From: Deltaproteobacteria bacterium
Lineage (GTDB): Bacteria; UBA10199; GCA-002796325; JACPFF01
Assembly: GCA_016210045.1 (NCBI GenBank)
Contig: JACQUX010000022.1
Location: forward strand, 20,575-84,574
Length of the DNA: 64,000 nt
Reading direction: 5' to 3'
Of this stretch, positions 34,255 to 43,400 are shown in pieces. How positions within the stretch are numbered: position 1 is the stretch's first letter; each line of letters opens with the position of its first letter. Position numbers and translations under genes: made by a program. The notes under the pieces are model-generated. The model was given only the letters and a program-made list of their open reading frames with translations, searched no databases and was not told the DNA's origin.

Positions 34255-35547
34255 TTACGCGTCGGGACTGCCTAATCGAAACAGGCGGCGGAGCCAGTGG
34301 TGGGCCTCGGCGGGTGGGGCATCGGGGGTCGGCGGGACAGATGTCGCGTCCGCGCCCTCCCCTTTGAGGTGCAGGATGGGGTCACGCAGCAGTTTAGCAA
34401 TGAGCGCTTTGGTGCAGGCCTCCATCGCGGTGGCCACTGCCCCGTTCGGAGAGCCGAACCGGCCAAGGCTGCGCGCGACTTCTTCTTGGCGGATCGATTC
34501 CCATTTCTGATGCAGCGACGCGATCGCGGCCTGCGAGGCATTCGGCCGTTGATTCGCCCAATACTGCGCGGCGGCACGGGCGACGATCGCTTCCGCATCG
34601 CGCACGACGTGTTGGCGTTCGTTGGCATTCGCTGCGGCCACCCGTTGGAGATCGTCGAGCGTGTACAAATAGACTTGCGGCAAATTTGCGACCGCTTCGT
34701 CCACGCCACGCGGAAACGCGATGTCGATCACGAATTGCGGCCGTCCGCCTCGTTGTTGCCGGACGCGCTCCAGCTGCGCGGCATCGAGCAAGGGGACATC
34801 GCCACTCGCACTACAAATGATGATATCGGCCGCGCCCAGCGCCGTCTCGAACGATCCGACCGGACACGCCTCCCCGCCCACCTCCGCCGCTAACACCGCG
34901 GCACGCTCGAAGGTCCGGTTGACGATCAGCAGACGCCCGACGCCCGCCTTGCGGAAATGGCGCGCCGTCAGTTCACCCATTTCACCGGCGCCGATGATCA
35001 ATCCGGTGCAGTCTTGCAATTGACCGAAGACTTGCTGCGCCAATGCCACGCCGACCGACGCCACCGAAATGGGATGGCGCCCAATCCCGGTGCGCTCCCG
35101 CACCTGCTTCGCGACTTGGAACGCCTTCGCGAACAAACCATGCGTGACCGAGCCGACCGTGCCCGCGGCCAGCGCCTCCGCAAACGCACTCTTCACTTGC
35201 CCGAGGATCTGCGCCTCGCCGACGATCATGGAGTCGAGACTGGCCGCGACACTAAACAAGTGTCGCACGGCCGCTTCATCTTGATGGCGATAGCCGCGCG
35301 CGGTCAATACCGCGTGACTGCGCGCACACTGCGTCCGCACAAAATTGTCCAAACACGACGGTTCCGCATCATCAGGGAGGACCGTGTAGAGTTCGGTGCG
35401 ATTGCAGGTCGCAAGCAACACATGCTCCCGCAACCCTGCCGCAACCGCGCCCTGCAACCACGACTGACGTTGCGCGACCGTCAGCGCCAACGCCTCGCGT
35501 TGCGCCGTGTCGGCTACCGTATGGTTCACACCCCAACAGAGGATCAT
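34255..35547 (-). CDS. hemA: Glutamyl-tRNA reductase
   Basis: The 430-residue enzyme makes glutamate-1-semialdehyde from Glu-tRNA, the first committed step of tetrapyrrole synthesis. The catalytic Cys48 sits in LLATCNRTELYT. The Rossmann segment is GLIIGAGEMGELTARHFRKAGV, and the C-terminal dimerisation helix follows. Length is normal. It stands six bases after the ccsA-like gene. Haem made here may feed c-type cytochromes handled by that neighbour. Confidence 0.96.
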   Translation of the reverse strand: MILCWGVNHTVADTAQREALALTVAQRQSWLQGAVAAGLREHVLLATCNRTELYTVLPDDAEPSCLDNFVRTQCARSHAVLTARGYRHQDEAAVRHLFSVAASLDSMIVGEAQILGQVKSAFAEALAAGTVGSVTHGLFAKAFQVAKQVRERTGIGRHPISVASVGVALAQQVFGQLQDCTGLIIGAGEMGELTARHFRKAGVGRLLIVNRTFERAAVLAAEVGGEACPVGSFETALGAADIIICSASGDVPLLDAAQLERVRQQRGGRPQFVIDIAFPRGVDEAVANLPQVYLYTLDDLQRVAAANANERQHVVRDAEAIVARAAAQYWANQRPNASQAAIASLHQKWESIRQEEVARSLGRFGSPNGAVATAMEACTKALIAKLLRDPILHLKGEGADATSVPPTPDAPPAEAHHWLRRLFRLGSPDA

Positions 35548-35553
35548 AGAAAA

Positions 35554-36342
35554 TTACACCCCGTGTATTTCCACAAACGACAACAACAACACGGCCAACC
35601 CGAGCAACGCAAAAAAGACCCAACGGCGACCCGGTTGCCAACGACGCACGCGGCTCTGCAACAGAAATCCGTACAAGACCCATCCCAACAGCGAGAGGAG
35701 TCCATGACTGCGGGACCCCAGCCACGACGGCGCACTCCCACCTAAGATGACGCCGGTCCCGACGGTAAGCGTGAGCGCGATGAAACCGAGCAGCATCAGC
35801 CGCGTGATCGCGCGTTCGACGCTCGGGAGGGACGGAAAGCGCAACAGCTGCGGCGTCGGCCGGCGCATCTTGAGCGCGCGGTCTTGCCAGACGTAACAGC
35901 TGCCGACTAGACCGCTCACCAGAAAGATCCCGACCGCGACAATCGCACCGGCGACATGCACGGGGATCAGCGGCCACGCGGCAGAGATCCAACTGGCACT
36001 GTCGCTGCGGCCGCCGAGCAAGGTCGGGAGGGCCAGAGCCGCGACCACGGCATACAGCAGCGGCGCGAGACCCTGCCAGCGAGCGCGGCGCGTCAGCCAG
36101 ACCGTCAGGCCCGCCAACACCCAGACCAGGAGTAAGAGTCCACCGCGATGGCGCCCGATCGAGGCCGCCCCTTCGCGCCAGATCGCGACCGGCAGATAAA
36201 CGGTGTGCAACAAAAACCCCAGCAGGAAACAACGGCCGGCGTAGCGGACACCGGCGTGATCCGGGTGACGGCGGAGACTCAATGCGAGCAACGCTGCTGC
36301 GCCGTAGAGACAAAGCGTCGGGATGATACAGATGAGTGGCAT
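35554..36342 (-). CDS. CcsA/HemX-type cytochrome c assembly membrane protein
   Basis: This 262-residue protein has eight or so hydrophobic segments and belongs to the CcsA/CcmC/HemX family, which handles haem for cytochrome c maturation or regulates haem synthesis. The conserved tract is SWISAAWPLIPVHVAGAIVAVGIFLVSG and near the end RSHGLLSLLGWVLYGFLL with the family's His residues. It is shorter than CcsA and lacks the full WWD tryptophan motif, which is closer to HemX. The gene order hemX-hemA supports that. It is the first gene of the two. Confidence 0.82.
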   Translation of the reverse strand: MPLICIIPTLCLYGAAALLALSLRRHPDHAGVRYAGRCFLLGFLLHTVYLPVAIWREGAASIGRHRGGLLLLVWVLAGLTVWLTRRARWQGLAPLLYAVVAALALPTLLGGRSDSASWISAAWPLIPVHVAGAIVAVGIFLVSGLVGSCYVWQDRALKMRRPTPQLLRFPSLPSVERAITRLMLLGFIALTLTVGTGVILGGSAPSWLGSRSHGLLSLLGWVLYGFLLQSRVRRWQPGRRWVFFALLGLAVLLLSFVEIHGV

Positions 36343-36449
36343 AGGACCTCTGTGCTGAAGGACTTGGAAAGCAATGTCAAGTGTCTGACTGATTTCAACG
36401 GCTCCATTTTGTCATTTGCATTTTTGCCGCGCTTCTGAAGAATGGGGCC

Positions 36450-36908
36450 ATGGCCACGCGAGGGACAAAAGGGCGTCAGCGGGCGGAGCGGTTGGAAGGC
36501 GAAGGCGATCGTTTGTTGGCACAAGGAAAGACGAAAGCGGCCCTGAAAAAGTTCCGCGCGGCGGAGGCGCTGGGCGCAGAGCGACCGGAACTCTACACCA
36601 AATTGATCCAGGCCCATCAAGCGGCGACGACGGAATGGACGGCCGAAGACTTCACGGCGTCACTCGGTTGGGAGATGCGGCGCCAAGAACTGTTGCACCC
36701 CGAAATCCGCGCGGCGCACGAACGACTCAGTCCGGAATGGCGAGAGGTCACAGAGCGCTTGCGACGCCTCTTTGTCTCCACCGATGCCGCATTGGTCGAA
36801 CGCCTGACCGAAGAAATCGCGGCATACGGCGGCGCAGCCGTGCGTCCGCTGTTGGATTTCCTGCTGGTCATTAAACACGCGGCCACATCGCCGGCTGAGG
36901 CGTCATGA
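36450..36908 (+). CDS. Hypothetical TPR-like protein
   Basis: The 152-residue product is helical. The N-terminal part (GEGDRLLAQGKTKAALKKFRAAEALG) reads as one TPR unit, and the rest shows no known motif (LRRLFVSTDAALVERLTEEIAAYGGAAVRPLLDFL). It overlaps coaE by four bases (ATGA), so they are coupled. The ATG at 36450 has a weak ribosome site. It is divergent from the ccsA-like gene, with 107 bases between that hold only a weak promoter candidate. Confidence 0.65.
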   Translation: MATRGTKGRQRAERLEGEGDRLLAQGKTKAALKKFRAAEALGAERPELYTKLIQAHQAATTEWTAEDFTASLGWEMRRQELLHPEIRAAHERLSPEWREVTERLRRLFVSTDAALVERLTEEIAAYGGAAVRPLLDFLLVIKHAATSPAEAS

Positions 36909-37498
36909 GACGCATCGGACTCACCGGCGGGATCGCGACCGGCAAATCGACCGTACTGGAGACACTGGCCGCATGCGGGGCCGCGGTGCTCGATGCCGAC
37001 GCGATCGTTCACGAGCTCTACGCCAATTCCGCGGTGCTGCGCGAACGGGTCCGGGCACTGTTCGGGGACGGCTGTCTCCGCGCTGACGGACAACTCGACC
37101 GCGAGGCCGTCGCGCGACGCGTGTTCGCAGACGCCGCCGCACGCGCCCAACTGGAAGGCTTGATCCATCCGCTGGTCTGGGCGACCATCAACGAACGCGC
37201 CGCTGCGCTCGCCGCACGGAAGCCGCCGTTACTCGTATTCGATATCCCGCTGCTTTTCGAAGTCTGCGATTTGACGCTGTTCGACGCGATCGTCGTGGTT
37301 TCGTGTGACCGGGCCACGCAAGTACGGCGAATCATGAAGCGCTATCAGTGCGATCAGCCCACAGCCGAGGCCCGGATCGACAGCCAACTCCCGCTGCACG
37401 AGAAGCTGGCCCGGGCCGATTATGTGATTGAGACCAACGGTCTGATATCGGACACGCGAACTGCCGTACGGAACTTGTATCGCCACTTACTGCGGTAA
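36905..37498 (+). CDS. coaE: Dephospho-CoA kinase
   Basis: The 197-residue P-loop kinase phosphorylates dephospho-CoA at the ribose 3' hydroxyl, the last step of coenzyme A synthesis. Signatures are IGLTGGIATGKST (Walker A), VLDADAIVHEL, and LLVFDIPLLFEVC. The length is normal for the family. The ATG overlaps the stop of the upstream hypothetical gene, so translation is coupled. Confidence 0.96.
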   Translation: MRRIGLTGGIATGKSTVLETLAACGAAVLDADAIVHELYANSAVLRERVRALFGDGCLRADGQLDREAVARRVFADAAARAQLEGLIHPLVWATINERAAALAARKPPLLVFDIPLLFEVCDLTLFDAIVVVSCDRATQVRRIMKRYQCDQPTAEARIDSQLPLHEKLARADYVIETNGLISDTRTAVRNLYRHLLR

Positions 37499-37569
37499 AC
37501 ACGATTGATTCGCGCCACCAGGGTAATCGCCTAAGTGGCTAATTCAAAGTCACTCTGTCCCTCTACTTT

Positions 37570-37600
37570 CAGCATGGCCTGCTGACAGCATGGCCTGCTG
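37570..37600. repeat. Double copy of the CAGCATGGCCTGCTG repeat
   Basis: CAGCATGGCCTGCTG occurs at 37570-37584 and again at 37586-37600, one base apart. The same 15-mer is found at 20790-20804 and 63045-63059, the latter with an inverted copy. Each is nearly its own reverse complement. It lies before the next gene; the open frame of that gene could start in the second copy but its ribosome site does not support it. Confidence 0.8.
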
Positions 37601-37679
37601 GGATGGGGGGACGCAACTTTTTCTGCGACGTGCCGATACTACATATGGGGAAGGTCCAGCACTACAGACGGAGTCATTT

Positions 37680-39161
37680 ATGGGTGGCAAACCACCGATC
37701 GTGGGAACTGGCGTACGCACCGGACAGAGGGGACGACCGGGACTGGTGCGCGGTACAGCGCGGGGGCCTCGCGTCCCAGTCAACGTTCCCCTGGTGCGGG
37801 ATGGCACGGGGATCACACCCCCAGCCGGCACACCGGGCCTATTACGACGGATCGGCGGGGCCGTGGCGGGATTCTTTCGCACCAACGGCGGCGCGGCCAG
37901 GGCGGCGCAAGGCAGTGCACGTCCGGCACTCACGGGACCAGTCGCGCGCACGGTCGAGGGTGTCGAGCACTTATTTCTTGATAGTGGACCGACGATGGCC
38001 CTTCCTCCGGTCGGAGTCGGTGAGGAACCGACCGATCGATTGGCGGCATTGCCCGGAGTCTCGCGCCCGGAAGTTGGCGTACGGCTTCCAAGCGAGGCCG
38101 GACAAGCGGTAACCATCGATTTGTCACGGACCAGTTCAACGGTCCAACTGGTCATCCAGCGCAGTGCTAGAGAGGTCCCCACGTTTCAGCCACGAGGACT
38201 GATCTCCATTATTTCGTTGCCCGATAAACGACTCAGTCGAGAAACGCCACATGTCACGATTCAGTATGATCCGACGACGCGCGTCCTGACATTGACTGAA
38301 AAAGCGTCAAAACAAGGGACCTATCTACGACGTCTGGATGTCGTGGCCGGAACGGTGGAGCCGCGTGTCGGGTTGGAAGGCGCAGTGGATGGTAAGGTCA
38401 CGTATCGCCTCCCACCGGAGACCGCCGGTGTCACGTTGGCCTTCGACAAGGCACGCGACGTAGTCTTTGCGCAGCTCCACGTCGGAGCAACGGCCGTCGA
38501 AGCGACTGCGAATCCCGCAGTACCGGCACGGGCCAAGATCGCCGCGCCGGCGCGCCCAGCAACGGCCTTGGCACTCGACGAGCAACTGCGTGCGGCACTC
38601 AATAGTGGCAAGGGCCCGTATACGATTAAGGTCGATCGGACCTCCGGGGCGGCCGTCGTCACCCTCACACATCAGACAAAGGTCCGCGGACAGATCAACG
38701 TGGCCTTCCCGGCTGAAGCGATCGATGCCGAGATTGTGGAGACGATGCAGGCTATCGTCGCACGGGCCCCGCTGTTCGAAGCGGTCGATCCGAGCCGGCG
38801 GGTTCAGAACCCAACGGTCACGTTGACGATTCGCTACGTGGCCGCCAATGACGCCGTCTTAGAGACCCCGCGTTTTGCCCGACATCGCGGTCACCTGGGA
38901 ATCGATGGGATCGTCGAATTGCGCAGCGCCAAAGATGCCACACGTTCCGCCGCCGATCTGAAAAATGGCGTGCTGGGGGAATTCCGCCCGGAAGACTTCG
39001 CCGGCAGCACCGTGCCGCCCGCCTTCATTTATATGACGTGGCAGTCGAATGCCGTGCGGCGCGCCAACTTGATCGGCAATGCCTGGGGCAAAGTCCGCAC
39101 CCGGATCCCCACTATCAGCGAAATCGGCGCCGACACCGGCGGCCATCCTCGGAAACGCTAA
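37680..39161 (+). CDS. Unrecognised 493-residue protein
   Basis: No signal peptide or clear transmembrane segment is present. The first 90 residues are Gly/Arg/Pro-rich and look disordered, with a short hydrophobic IGGAVAGFF. From about 130 onwards the sequence alternates beta-type strands (QAVTIDLSRTSSTVQLVIQRS, TPHVTIQYDPTTRVLTLTEK), a pattern repeated in the second half (GPYTIKVDRTSGAAVVTLTHQ, NPTVTLTIRY), suggesting duplicated beta domains. I chose the ATG at 37680 because a GGAG site precedes it by six bases; the frame is open to 37590. No family or function is offered. Confidence 0.65.
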   Translation: MGGKPPIVGTGVRTGQRGRPGLVRGTARGPRVPVNVPLVRDGTGITPPAGTPGLLRRIGGAVAGFFRTNGGAARAAQGSARPALTGPVARTVEGVEHLFLDSGPTMALPPVGVGEEPTDRLAALPGVSRPEVGVRLPSEAGQAVTIDLSRTSSTVQLVIQRSAREVPTFQPRGLISIISLPDKRLSRETPHVTIQYDPTTRVLTLTEKASKQGTYLRRLDVVAGTVEPRVGLEGAVDGKVTYRLPPETAGVTLAFDKARDVVFAQLHVGATAVEATANPAVPARAKIAAPARPATALALDEQLRAALNSGKGPYTIKVDRTSGAAVVTLTHQTKVRGQINVAFPAEAIDAEIVETMQAIVARAPLFEAVDPSRRVQNPTVTLTIRYVAANDAVLETPRFARHRGHLGIDGIVELRSAKDATRSAADLKNGVLGEFRPEDFAGSTVPPAFIYMTWQSNAVRRANLIGNAWGKVRTRIPTISEIGADTGGHPRKR

Positions 39162-39167
39162 GTGCGC

Positions 39168-39193
39168 AAAAAAACGCCCCGGCCCAACCGGGG
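39168..39193 (-). terminator. Rho-independent terminator
   Basis: On the minus strand CCCCGG-TTGGG-CCGGGG (39193-39177) is followed by CG and then TTTTTTT (39174-39168). It ends the transcript of the lipoprotein gene at 39243-40247. The upstream convergent gene ends at 39161, so it may act on both. Confidence 0.85.
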
Positions 39194-39242
39194 ACGGCGG
39201 GGCCAGGGCGCGCTCACTATTGAGCGTTTCTGCAGTCATCAA

Positions 39243-40247
39243 TTACAACGCATGGCAATCGTCCTTATCCGGGCCCCAACCTTTGCCATCCATCTCTTTG
39301 CATTCCGCCTTCGTCATTAAGGAGGAGGTCATCAGCTCCGTGCACTTGTTGTCCAACCAACACCGCGCCCGCGTATAGCCGGCACAGATCCCGTCGTTGA
39401 CCGTGATCGCGTCGCTGACATCGACCACGTGACCGAGTGCAGTGGAGTCGGTCTCCACGATCGCGCCGAGTTCCAAGTTGCACAGCTCGTCGAGGCCGAA
39501 GTGCAATTGGTCGAGCGGAATGGTCAGCGTGGCGATCGAGCCATTCAAGACCGAGCGGATGATGGGCGTTTCGGCGCTCGTCGGATCGGACGTTGTCGTC
39601 TCGTCCGACGGTTCCGTCGCCGTTTCTTCGGCCGATTGATACAGTTCGGAGTCGTCGGCATAACTCTCCGCATTGGCCGCATCGCTATACGGGCAGTCCA
39701 CGCCATCGTATTTCGCGACGCCCTTTTTCGTGCTGACACTCGGCGCACTGCCGCTCAACGCACTGCTGACGGTATGGTTCGTCGCCAATGCCGTGCCGGC
39801 ACTCCCTTGCGCGACGATTTGCACTTGCTCCGCGACGTTGGCTTGATAACCGGACTCCGCATCCGCCAAATCGGGGTCGTAAACGACGAAGTTCAGCGCA
39901 TAGAGGGAGAGATCGTCTTCGAGTTGCGAGGGGATGGTATCGCCGACCGTGAAGCGCACTTCGATCTGCGACTCCTGCAGCGCGATTTCCACGCCCTGCA
40001 AATCCCCGACGGCCAACCCACTCACGGACTCCCCACTGTCGGCACTGATCCAGTCACCGGACTGATCGCTCGCGGACTTCGTGGTTGACTCGCTCGTACT
40101 GCCAGTGCCGCTCTCCGTGCTCGCACTCCCCTCCTCCGCATCGCTCAACGCGTTCTGCAATTGCGACGGCAACCCGCAGGCCACGGTGCTCAGCAAGCCG
40201 GTGAAGGCCAACGCGCGGAACGTTTCGATGATGATACTTTGCTTCAT
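39243..40247 (-). CDS. Lipoprotein next to sigma-54 activator, acidic and Ser/Thr-rich
   Basis: The 334-residue product has a lipoprotein signal (LAFTGLLSTVAC, Cys24) and begins its mature part with a Ser/Glu/Thr-rich stretch, then a beta-rich domain (GVEIALQESQIEVRFTVGDTI), another acidic low-complexity stretch around residue 190-215, and a C-terminal region with about six cysteines ending DKDDCHAL. It looks like a surface or periplasmic domain of unknown role. The ATG at 40247 has a strong AGGAGGAG ribosome site. A sigma-54-type promoter stands 32 bases upstream, and a terminator follows. The divergent-lipoprotein arrangement is discussed in the findings. Confidence 0.72.
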   Translation of the reverse strand: MKQSIIIETFRALAFTGLLSTVACGLPSQLQNALSDAEEGSASTESGTGSTSESTTKSASDQSGDWISADSGESVSGLAVGDLQGVEIALQESQIEVRFTVGDTIPSQLEDDLSLYALNFVVYDPDLADAESGYQANVAEQVQIVAQGSAGTALATNHTVSSALSGSAPSVSTKKGVAKYDGVDCPYSDAANAESYADDSELYQSAEETATEPSDETTTSDPTSAETPIIRSVLNGSIATLTIPLDQLHFGLDELCNLELGAIVETDSTALGHVVDVSDAITVNDGICAGYTRARCWLDNKCTELMTSSLMTKAECKEMDGKGWGPDKDDCHAL

Positions 40248-40278
40248 ATTCAACTCCTCCTTTGTACAAGATTGAGAT

Positions 40279-40294
40279 TGCAGGAGGAGTGCCA
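40279..40294 (-). promoter_or_regulatory. Putative sigma-54 promoter of the 39243-40247 lipoprotein gene
   Basis: On the minus strand TGGCACTCCTCCTGCA has the -24 GG and -12 GC elements at exact ten-base spacing. The -24 box is perfect, and the -12 box differs from TTGC by one base. The start of transcription would be near 40268, just before the ribosome site at 40254-40260. Confidence 0.6.
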
Positions 40295-40350
40295 ACGGGC
40301 TTGGCGAGACAAGGGATTGATGGGAATGCGGTTTTTCTATTTCTCCACAG

Positions 40351-40403
40351 TGACCAACGAAAGCGTTCTCATGCAGATATACTCGCACGAGAACGCGATG
40401 GTC
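40351..40403. promoter_or_regulatory. Inverted repeat between activator stop and sigma-54 promoter
   Basis: GCGTTCTC (40363-40370) and GAGAACGC (40389-40396) are perfect complements with an 18-base loop, and outer TGACCA (40351-40356) and TGGTCA (40399-40404) also pair though with unequal spacing. It lies about 95-130 bases upstream of the predicted sigma-54 transcript start, a normal place for an activator binding site. It directly follows the activator gene and could instead act as its transcript end. Confidence 0.45.
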
Positions 40404-43400
40404 ATCGCGCGGACGCAGGCGTCCCGTCATCCATGGCGGCGTGGCGTGCCGTCGTCGGAATCACTTTATAGAAGTAGCCGGGAGAGACCTGCAGCGCGCG
40501 GATGGCCGGATAGGGGTGGCCGTGGTGGGCGCGCAGTGCAGCGGCGAAGATCTTGGCCATATAGGTGCCGAGGCGCTCGCCGTCGCGGTAGCGAAATGGA
40601 TCAGCATGCAACGGGTGCGCGGGATCGCGCAGTCCTATCTGTTGGACCAGTTTGTAGACTTTCGCCGGCGACAGCCCCAACGCGGTCGCGGCGCGGCGTG
40701 CGTCCCATTGGTAATGCGCGAGCGCCTTCGCAACGATGAGACGTTCGTAGTCGCGCCACGATTTGGTCGCATCGTAGTGGTTTTCAGGATCGATCGGCGC
40801 AAGCGTTTCCAGCGTATCGGAGGGACGGAGGATCGAACGCGGGGGTTCGGCCTCCTGGCGAGGCGCGGATGGTGCTTGCACGGCACTCACGACGCATGAG
40901 GGTTCCGTGGCACTATGCGCCAACGGATGGTGCGGCGGGATATCGGTCACGCGCAGTACTTTACCGTCGCACAGTGCACACATTGCGGTCAGGAGATGCT
41001 CCAACTCCCGCACGTTGCCCGGCCAGTCGTAGGCCATGTAGCGTCGCCACACGTCGCGGTGGACTTGGGGCACCGCTTTCCCCGGCACGGCGCGGCGGAG
41101 AAAATGCTCCACCAACATCGGCAAGTCCTCACGACGTTCGCGCAGCGGCGGGAGCTCGAGTTGGATCTGACAGAGACGATAATACAGATCTTCGCGAAAC
41201 GTCCCGGCCCGGACGGCCGGCAGCAGCGCGCGATGCGAGGCCGCGATGATGCGGCAATCGATGGTGCGCGTCGTCGTGTCGCCTAAGCGCCGGACTTCGC
41301 GTTCTTGCAACACGCGCAGCAGCTTCGGCTGGAGCTCAAGCGGGAGTTCGGCCACTTCATCGAGGAATAGCGTCCCGCCGTGCGCGGCCTCGAAGAGTCC
41401 GGCCTTGTCGCGCACTGCGCCAGTGAAGGCCCCGGCCCGATAGCCGAACAGCTCGCTCTCCATCAACTCTTTCGGGATCGCGCCGCAACACACCGGAATG
41501 AACGGCGCCTTGGCGCGTTCGGGATGTTGGGCATGCAGCAAGCGCGCAATCACTTCTTTGCCGGTGCCGGTCTCGCCATGCAGACAGACGCTCAAGTCGG
41601 TCGGGAGGATTTTTTTCAGCAGTTCAAATAATCGGCCCATCCGCGGGGCGTGCGAACGGAGATCTTTGAGTTGAAAGCCCGGGCCGCTCGTGGCCTCCAG
41701 ACGCGCAATCTCCGTCTCGCGCTCCACCACAGTCGCAGCCAATTGTGCCGTGCGCGCGGCGGCCGCAGCCAACAGCTGCGCACGTTCGATCGCAAGGCCC
41801 GTTTGGTCGGCGAACGCAGCCAGCAACGTCGTGTCGGCATCGTGGAACGCGCCCGATTGCAAACGGTGCGATAAATACAAGCCGCCGATCACGCGACCGG
41901 CCGCGTGGATTGGGAGACAGAGCACGGCACGGAGTTGCCCCAACACTACCGACTCCGCCGCGTTCCAATCGGCCTCGTGCGCGGCATCGTCGGTGACGAG
42001 CGCGCGACCGCTTTCCATCGCCCGACGTGCGATCGTCGCGCTCACTTGAGACATCGCGGCGTCCGGTTGCACGTTGTAACTCGCTGCGATCTGCAACGCA
42101 TTCGTCGCATCGAGTAGGAGGACGAGACCCAATTCGGCGTTGGCCAGTGCTACGGCGTGACTGAGGATCAACGTGAGCAACGACGGCAAGTCGGTGATCC
42201 GTGCTAATTGCTGGTTGATTGCCAACACCCGCTGCCACGGCAATGTCGGGTCGGGTGGCTGCAACGCAGGCGTGGCCGGCGATTGCGGAGTCGGAGTATG
42301 AGACGACATATCGACCTCCCGTTGTGCGTCGGTGATAAACGGCAACAGCGCGGCGGCGGCGCCGTCACGCGCCAAGGTCTCGGCTTCGGTCAACAGCGCC
42401 CGCGCGGCGACAACGTCTTGCTGCTCGTGGGCCAGTCGCGCCCGTTCTAACAAGGCGCGCACCAAGACGTGCTCATCGGCGGCGCTGCGCGGCCCGGGTC
42501 GCAGCCAGTGCTCCACTTGGGTCAAGTGGGTCGCGGCGTCGTGCGGACGGCCGTTCGCGCGCAGCAGAATGCTCAAGTTGGTGGCGAGCGCGGCGCTGGA
42601 GCGAAGGCACCCCAGCCGCGCCGCGACGCGCAAGCCGCGCTCATAAGCCTCGATCGCGGCCGCAGCATCGCCTTGCTGATGCGCCAGATTCCCGAGCCCA
42701 TTAAGGATCCGCAACGTTAACGCATGATGCCCCACGGCGCTGGCACAGGTGTAGGCCAAGCTCAGCTGCGTCATCGCGGCGGCATAGTCCCCCAGTCCCC
42801 GATACGCCTCGCCCCAATTGTAGCGGCAACGCGCCTCCAGGCCTTGATCCGCATACGTTTGGAGCCGCTCCCATTCCCGCGCGCACTGCGCCTGCGCGGA
42901 CGCATAGTCATGCTGTTGCAAATAGAGGAGCGCGAGATCGTTGTTCGCAGTGCGGATCCAGGTATCCGTCGGGAGCGCCGCTGCGGCCGCCCACGTCGCG
43001 GTCAAGATGGTGTGCGCCTCGGCCCATGCGCCGGCCTCGATCGCCAAACGGCCGAGGTAGTTCTTGAGCCGCAACACTTCGGCCAGCGGCAAGCGGGGTT
43101 CGTGCTGCAATAGCGCAGTAATCGCCGCGCGGGCCGCGTCCGCGTCGCCACGTCGCAAATGCCACTCGATCCGCTCTCCCGCGAGTGCGGCGCGCCAGCG
43201 CCATTGTTCACTTTCCGGACTCGCGTCGATCGCCTGCGCCACACTATTCGCGACGGCATCCACGTCGGGCGACTCGATTTCGACCAGCGCGTTGACCCAT
43301 GCTACGCCCCACTCGACCCGCACGGGATCGGTCGAACGCGCGTGCCATGCCCAGCGCAGCGCCTCGATCGCAGCGGGCCACGCCTCGTCCCGCGCGCACT

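Noticed and set aside
36001..36016. TGGCACTGTCGCTGCG as a sigma-54 promoter
   Set aside because: The spacing fits but it lies inside the ccsA-like coding region with no gene start after it.
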